From JAJCZZ01 sp964569085 (lineage in GTDB: Bacteria > Gemmatimonadota > Gemmatimonadetes > Longimicrobiales > Gaopeijiaceae), in assembly GCA_964569085.1 (NCBI GenBank), contig CAZMTA010000019.1, positions 1 through 64,000 of the forward strand: a stretch of 64,000 bases of DNA, written 5' to 3'. This document shows, one piece after another, positions 60,512 to 64,000 of this stretch. Under the pieces are notes generated by a model. The model saw nothing but the letters and a program-made list of their open reading frames with translations. It was not told the DNA's origin and ran no database searches. The first letter of the stretch is position 1, and the number at the start of each line of letters is the position of its first letter. The translations under genes were made by a program, and so were the position numbers.

Positions 60512-61375
60512 GTGACTCCCACCGGCGCCCCCGTGTCCGAGGTCCTGGCCTCCGTGGCGATCCTGGGCGGGGTGGCCGCCGTGTTCGGGGCGTTCATCGC
60601 CCTGGCCAACGCCCGCTTCAAGGTGTGGGAGGACCCGCGCATCGACGGCGTCCGGGACCTCCTGCCCGGGGCCGACTGCGGGGCGTGCGGCAAGGCGGGC
60701 TGCCGGGCCTTCGCCATGGCGGTCATCGCCGGGAAGGCCCGCCCCGCCGAGTGCACGGTCATGGGGGACGAGGAGCGGGCCGACGTGGCCGGCTACCTGG
60801 GCATCGAAGCCGGGCAGGCGGCCCGCAGGGTCGCCCGGCTCCTCTGCGCCGGCGGCCGGGACGTGGCGCCCTACAAGGGCGAGTACCGCGGCATCGAGAG
60901 CTGCGCCGCGGCCGCGGCGGTCACCGGGGGCGGGAAGGCCTGCTCCTGGGGCTGCCTGGGCTACGCCGACTGCGCCGTGTCGTGCGACTTCGAGGCCATC
61001 ACCATGGGGCCCTTCGGCCTCCCGGTGGTGGATCCGGAGCTCTGCACCGCCTGCGGCGACTGCGTCGAGGCGTGCCCCCTGGACCTCTTCGTCGTCCTCC
61101 CCGAGGACGCGCACCTCCTGGTCCAGTGCAGGAACCTCCTCCGCGGCGACGCCGCCGAGGCCGTCTGCTCCGTGGCGTGCAACGCCTGCGGACGGTGCGC
61201 GGTGGACGCCGAGGCCGGCCTCATCGAGATGGTGGACGGCCTGGCGGTGGTGGACTACGAACGAATCGAACTCGAGAATCCCAAGGCGGTCGAGCGGTGC
61301 CCCACCGGGGCCATCGTGTGGGTCGAGGGACGGCAGTTCCCCCGGCTCCATCCCGCCGCGAGCGAGGCGGCATGA
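60512..61375 (+). CDS. RnfB-like polyferredoxin protein
   Basis: A 287-residue iron-sulfur protein. An N-terminal membrane helix (about 10-33) is followed by the RnfB-type cysteine set Cys56, Cys59, Cys64 and Cys81 (ADCGACGKAGC...AEC) and then ferredoxin-like clusters, including Cys178, Cys181, Cys184 and Cys188 (CTACGDCVEACP) and a later CNACGRC group (Cys223, 226, 229 and Cys263 at ERCPTGAI). In Rnf complexes RnfB accepts electrons from ferredoxin. No other rnf gene is in the window. The position between two ferredoxin-reducing enzymes suggests it is their dedicated acceptor at the membrane. Start GTG 60512; stop overlaps the next ATG. Confidence 0.88.
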   Translation: MTPTGAPVSEVLASVAILGGVAAVFGAFIALANARFKVWEDPRIDGVRDLLPGADCGACGKAGCRAFAMAVIAGKARPAECTVMGDEERADVAGYLGIEAGQAARRVARLLCAGGRDVAPYKGEYRGIESCAAAAAVTGGGKACSWGCLGYADCAVSCDFEAITMGPFGLPVVDPELCTACGDCVEACPLDLFVVLPEDAHLLVQCRNLLRGDAAEAVCSVACNACGRCAVDAEAGLIEMVDGLAVVDYERIELENPKAVERCPTGAIVWVEGRQFPRLHPAASEAA

Positions 61376-64000
61376 CCAAGATCCCTCCCGTATACGACGG
61401 TCCCTCCCTCTTCCCGGGGGTGCCCACCGCCACCGACGGCACCGGCGCGGTGGTCCACGCCGAGACCCACGCCAGCGAGGCGGCGGGGGCCTACCCCATC
61501 ACCCCGTCCACACAGATGGGCGAGGGGTGGGCCGAGGCGGTGGCCAAGGGCAAGACGAACGCCTGGGGCCGCAGGCTCCTCTTCTTCGAGCCCGAGGGCG
61601 AGCACGCCGCGGCGGCCGTCACGGCGGGCATGAGCATGACCGGGCTCCGCGCGGCCAACTTCAGCAGCGGCCAGGGCGTGGCGTACATGCACGAGTCGCT
61701 CTACGCGGCGGCCGGCAAGCGCCTGACCTACGTGCTGAACGTGGCCGCCCGGGCCATGACCAAGCACGCCCTGAACGTCCACGCCGGCCACGACGACTAC
61801 CACGCCGCGGACGACACGGGCTTCTTCCAGCTCTTCGCCAAGGACGTGCAGGAGGCGGGGGACTTCTGCCTCATCTCCCACCGCATCGCCGAGCTGTCGC
61901 TGACGCCGGGGATCAACGCCCAGGACGGCTTCCTGACGAGCCATCTCCTGGAGTCGGTCACGCTTCCCGAGCCCGAGGTCATCCGGCGCTACCTGGGTGA
62001 TCCGGCGGACACGATCGAGACGCCGACGCCGGCCCAGCGCCTGACCTTCGGGCCCACCCGCCGGCGCATCCCCGAGCTCTTCACGGTGGACTATCCCGCC
62101 ATGCTGGGCACGGTGCAGAACCAGGACTCCTACGCCCAGGGCGTGGCGGCCCAGCGGCCCTTCTACTTCGACCACGTGGCCGAGCTGACGGACCAGGCGA
62201 TGGCGGAGTGGGCCGAGCTCACCGGGCGGCGCTACGCCCGGGCGTCGGGGCACCTCCTGGAGGACGCCGAGTGGGTCCTGGCGGGCCAGGGCTCCGTGGT
62301 GCCCAACCTGGAGATCGTGGCCGAGCACCTGCGGAAGGCGCGGGGGCTGAAGGTGGGGGTGCTGAACCTCTCCATGTTCCGCCCCTTCCCCGCCGACCTG
62401 GTCACCCACCTCCTGGCGGGGAAGAAGGCGGTCACCGTCTTCGAGCGGGTGGACCAGCCGCTGGCGGTGGACCCGCCCCTCCTCCGGGAGATCCGGGCCG
62501 CCATGGCCAAGGGCGTGGAGAACGGGCGGGCCGTCCGGGCCCGCACCAATGGCAAGGGCTCCCTCTTCGGCCGGGGCGGGAAGCCCGAGGCGGAGGAGCG
62601 GGCCCTGCCCTTCCCGACGCTGGACGTCCTGGACGCCGAGCAGGTGCCGGACTTCCACGCCGCGGGCTTCGGCTTCGGAAGCCGGGACCTCCAGCCCGGC
62701 GACGTCGTCGCCGCGGTGGAGAACATGCTCCCGTCCGGCGCCGGGCGCCGGCAGTTCTACCTGGGCATCGACTTCATCCGGAAGGACACCCGCCTGCCGA
62801 AGCTGCGCATCTGGCAGGAGGAGCTCCTGGACGCCTACCCGGACCTGGCCGAGCTGAGCCTCGAGCCCGCCGAGCCGGTGAACCTCCTCCCCGAGGGCGC
62901 CACCTCCCTGCGGATCCACTCCGTGGGCGGGTGGGGCGCCATCACCATGGGGAAGAACCTCACCATGACGGCGTACGAGCTCTTCGGGATGCACGTGAAG
63001 GCCAACCCGAAGTACGGCTCGGAGAAGAAGGGGCAGCCCACCACCTTCTACAGCGTGCTCGCCCACGAGCCCATCCGGCTCAACGCCGAGCTCAAGCACG
63101 TGAACGTGGTGCTGGCCCCCGACGGGAAGGTCTTCGGCCACTCCGATCCCCTGGCGGGGATGGAGGAGGGCGGCGTCTTCGTCCTCCAGAGCCACGAGGA
63201 GCCCGAGGCGGTCTGGGCCTCGCTGCCCGCGGGGGCCCGGCGCGCCATCCGGGAGAAGAAGGTCCGCTTCTTCTGCCTGGACGCCTTCGGCATCGCCAGC
63301 TCCGAGGCCAGCGACCCCGAGCTGCGCTACCGCATGCAGGGCGTGGCCTTCATGGGCGCCTTCTTCCGCGCCACCCCCCTGGCCGAGCGCGAGGGGATGG
63401 ACGAGGAGGCCCTCTTCGCGGGGATCCGACGGCAGATCGAGGCCAAGTTCGGCAAGCTCGGCGAGCGCGTGGTGGAGGACAACATGCGCGTCATCCGCCG
63501 GGGCTACGACGAGGTGGCCGAGGTCCCCACCGACGCCCCCGTCGAGGAGACCCCGGACCAGACGGTGCCCGGCGGGCGCATGCCGAGCATCATGGCCTCG
63601 CCGGAGGCCGAGCAGGGGCTGGCGGACCCGGGCCGCTTCTTCGAGCAGGTGTGCAGCGTCTGCGCCATGGGCCAGGACGGGATCGCCGATCCGTACGCGG
63701 CCGTATCCGCCATGCCCGCGGCCTCCAGCGCCATCCGGGACATGACCTCCATCCGCATGGAGGTGCCCGAGTTCGTGGCCGAGAAGTGCACCGGGTGCAG
63801 CCAGTGCTGGGTCCAGTGCCCCGACGCGGCCATCCCCGGCCTGGTGACGAGCGTCGAGGACATCCTCGACACCGCCATCCGCACCACGGGCAACGGCCAG
63901 CCCAACGTCCTGGCCGCCCAGATCTCCCGGCACCTGGCCAAGGAGGTCCGCACGATCCTGAAGGGCGTGCCCTTCACCACCTTCGGCGACGTGGCCTCCC
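61372..64000 (+). CDS. Pyruvate:ferredoxin oxidoreductase-type protein (partial, cut by window end)
   Basis: 876 codons are visible and the gene continues past the window. It is a fused PFOR-type enzyme. The alpha domain carries YPITPSTQMGEG (about 41-52), followed by the domain-II region, a gamma/CoA-binding region (SLRIHSVGGWGAITMGKN) and a ferredoxin-like segment with Cys806, Cys809, Cys812 and Cys816 (CTGCSQCWVQCP) after an extra pair Cys761/Cys764. The TPP-binding beta part must lie downstream. Reaction: pyruvate + CoA to acetyl-CoA + CO2 with reduced ferredoxin; substrate is inferred from the domain order. ATG 61372 overlaps the RnfB-like stop. Confidence 0.9.
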   Translation, partial: MTKIPPVYDGPSLFPGVPTATDGTGAVVHAETHASEAAGAYPITPSTQMGEGWAEAVAKGKTNAWGRRLLFFEPEGEHAAAAVTAGMSMTGLRAANFSSGQGVAYMHESLYAAAGKRLTYVLNVAARAMTKHALNVHAGHDDYHAADDTGFFQLFAKDVQEAGDFCLISHRIAELSLTPGINAQDGFLTSHLLESVTLPEPEVIRRYLGDPADTIETPTPAQRLTFGPTRRRIPELFTVDYPAMLGTVQNQDSYAQGVAAQRPFYFDHVAELTDQAMAEWAELTGRRYARASGHLLEDAEWVLAGQGSVVPNLEIVAEHLRKARGLKVGVLNLSMFRPFPADLVTHLLAGKKAVTVFERVDQPLAVDPPLLREIRAAMAKGVENGRAVRARTNGKGSLFGRGGKPEAEERALPFPTLDVLDAEQVPDFHAAGFGFGSRDLQPGDVVAAVENMLPSGAGRRQFYLGIDFIRKDTRLPKLRIWQEELLDAYPDLAELSLEPAEPVNLLPEGATSLRIHSVGGWGAITMGKNLTMTAYELFGMHVKANPKYGSEKKGQPTTFYSVLAHEPIRLNAELKHVNVVLAPDGKVFGHSDPLAGMEEGGVFVLQSHEEPEAVWASLPAGARRAIREKKVRFFCLDAFGIASSEASDPELRYRMQGVAFMGAFFRATPLAEREGMDEEALFAGIRRQIEAKFGKLGERVVEDNMRVIRRGYDEVAEVPTDAPVEETPDQTVPGGRMPSIMASPEAEQGLADPGRFFEQVCSVCAMGQDGIADPYAAVSAMPAASSAIRDMTSIRMEVPEFVAEKCTGCSQCWVQCPDAAIPGLVTSVEDILDTAIRTTGNGQPNVLAAQISRHLAKEVRTILKGVPFTTFGDVAS

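Noticed and set aside
1..64000. tRNA, rRNA, insertion sequences, phage genes or attachment sites
   Set aside because: I looked in all intergenic gaps and found no cloverleaf, rRNA-like segment, transposase motif or flanking direct repeats; by eye only, so a short RNA could still be missed.

Overview
The window is about 64 kb of very GC-rich bacterial chromosome with tightly packed genes and no rRNA, tRNA, transposase, prophage or cas gene that I could see. Gene content points to Gemmatimonadota or a close relative. The evidence is secreted VPS10/BNR-repeat proteins, a MoxR-DUF58-VWA-DUF4159-DUF4175 cluster, export signals ending in AQ, GPP34 and 2-oxoacid:ferredoxin oxidoreductases in a Gram-negative-type cell with TonB receptors. 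This assignment is inference; no marker gene is present.

Layout. 0.1-8 kb: a DUF3127 protein, a MATE exporter, an aminotransferase, a luciferase-like oxidoreductase, then a metal-regulated TonB receptor/TlpA/DsbD-alpha operon. 8-14 kb: a flavodoxin-like reductase, a five-PAS hybrid kinase, and FeoA-FeoB. 14-21 kb: GPP34, release factor 3, folate genes (folB, fused folK-folP), a saccharopine-dehydrogenase-like protein and an SDR. 21-25 kb: a membrane-anchored MntR-type regulator with a FeoA tail coupled to a second FeoB, then an MscS channel. 25-34 kb: a polyketide-cyclase-fold (SRPBCC) protein, an outer-membrane protein, a response regulator, a hydrolase, a 1028-residue BNR protein, a GNAT, an IHG-repeat secreted protein and two pilin-like or membrane proteins. 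34-37 kb: EttA and an AbiEi/DUF559 gene whose 3' end carries palindromic repeats. 37-53 kb: a nine-gene leftward Bat-like cluster. 53-56 kb: a small unknown protein, a TrpF-like protein and a LOV (blue-light) hybrid kinase. 56-64 kb: a rightward operon of 2-oxoacid:ferredoxin oxidoreductase, an unknown 380-residue protein, an RnfB-like ferredoxin protein and a pyruvate:ferredoxin oxidoreductase cut by the window end.

How they work together. Two iron-uptake systems seem to answer to different regulators: a Fur-like box fronts feoAB, and DtxR/MntR-type palindromes front both the regulator-feoB operon and the TonB operon. The 56-64 kb operon looks like a complete ferredoxin-reducing module with its own electron acceptor. 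Genes in most operons overlap at GTGA, ATGA or TGATG, so translational coupling is widespread.

The most unusual items are the palindromic array fused to the AbiEi/DUF559 gene, the membrane-anchored metalloregulator, the LOV kinase, the Bat-like cluster with a caspase-fold protein lacking its cysteine, and the orphan RnfB between two oxidoreductases.
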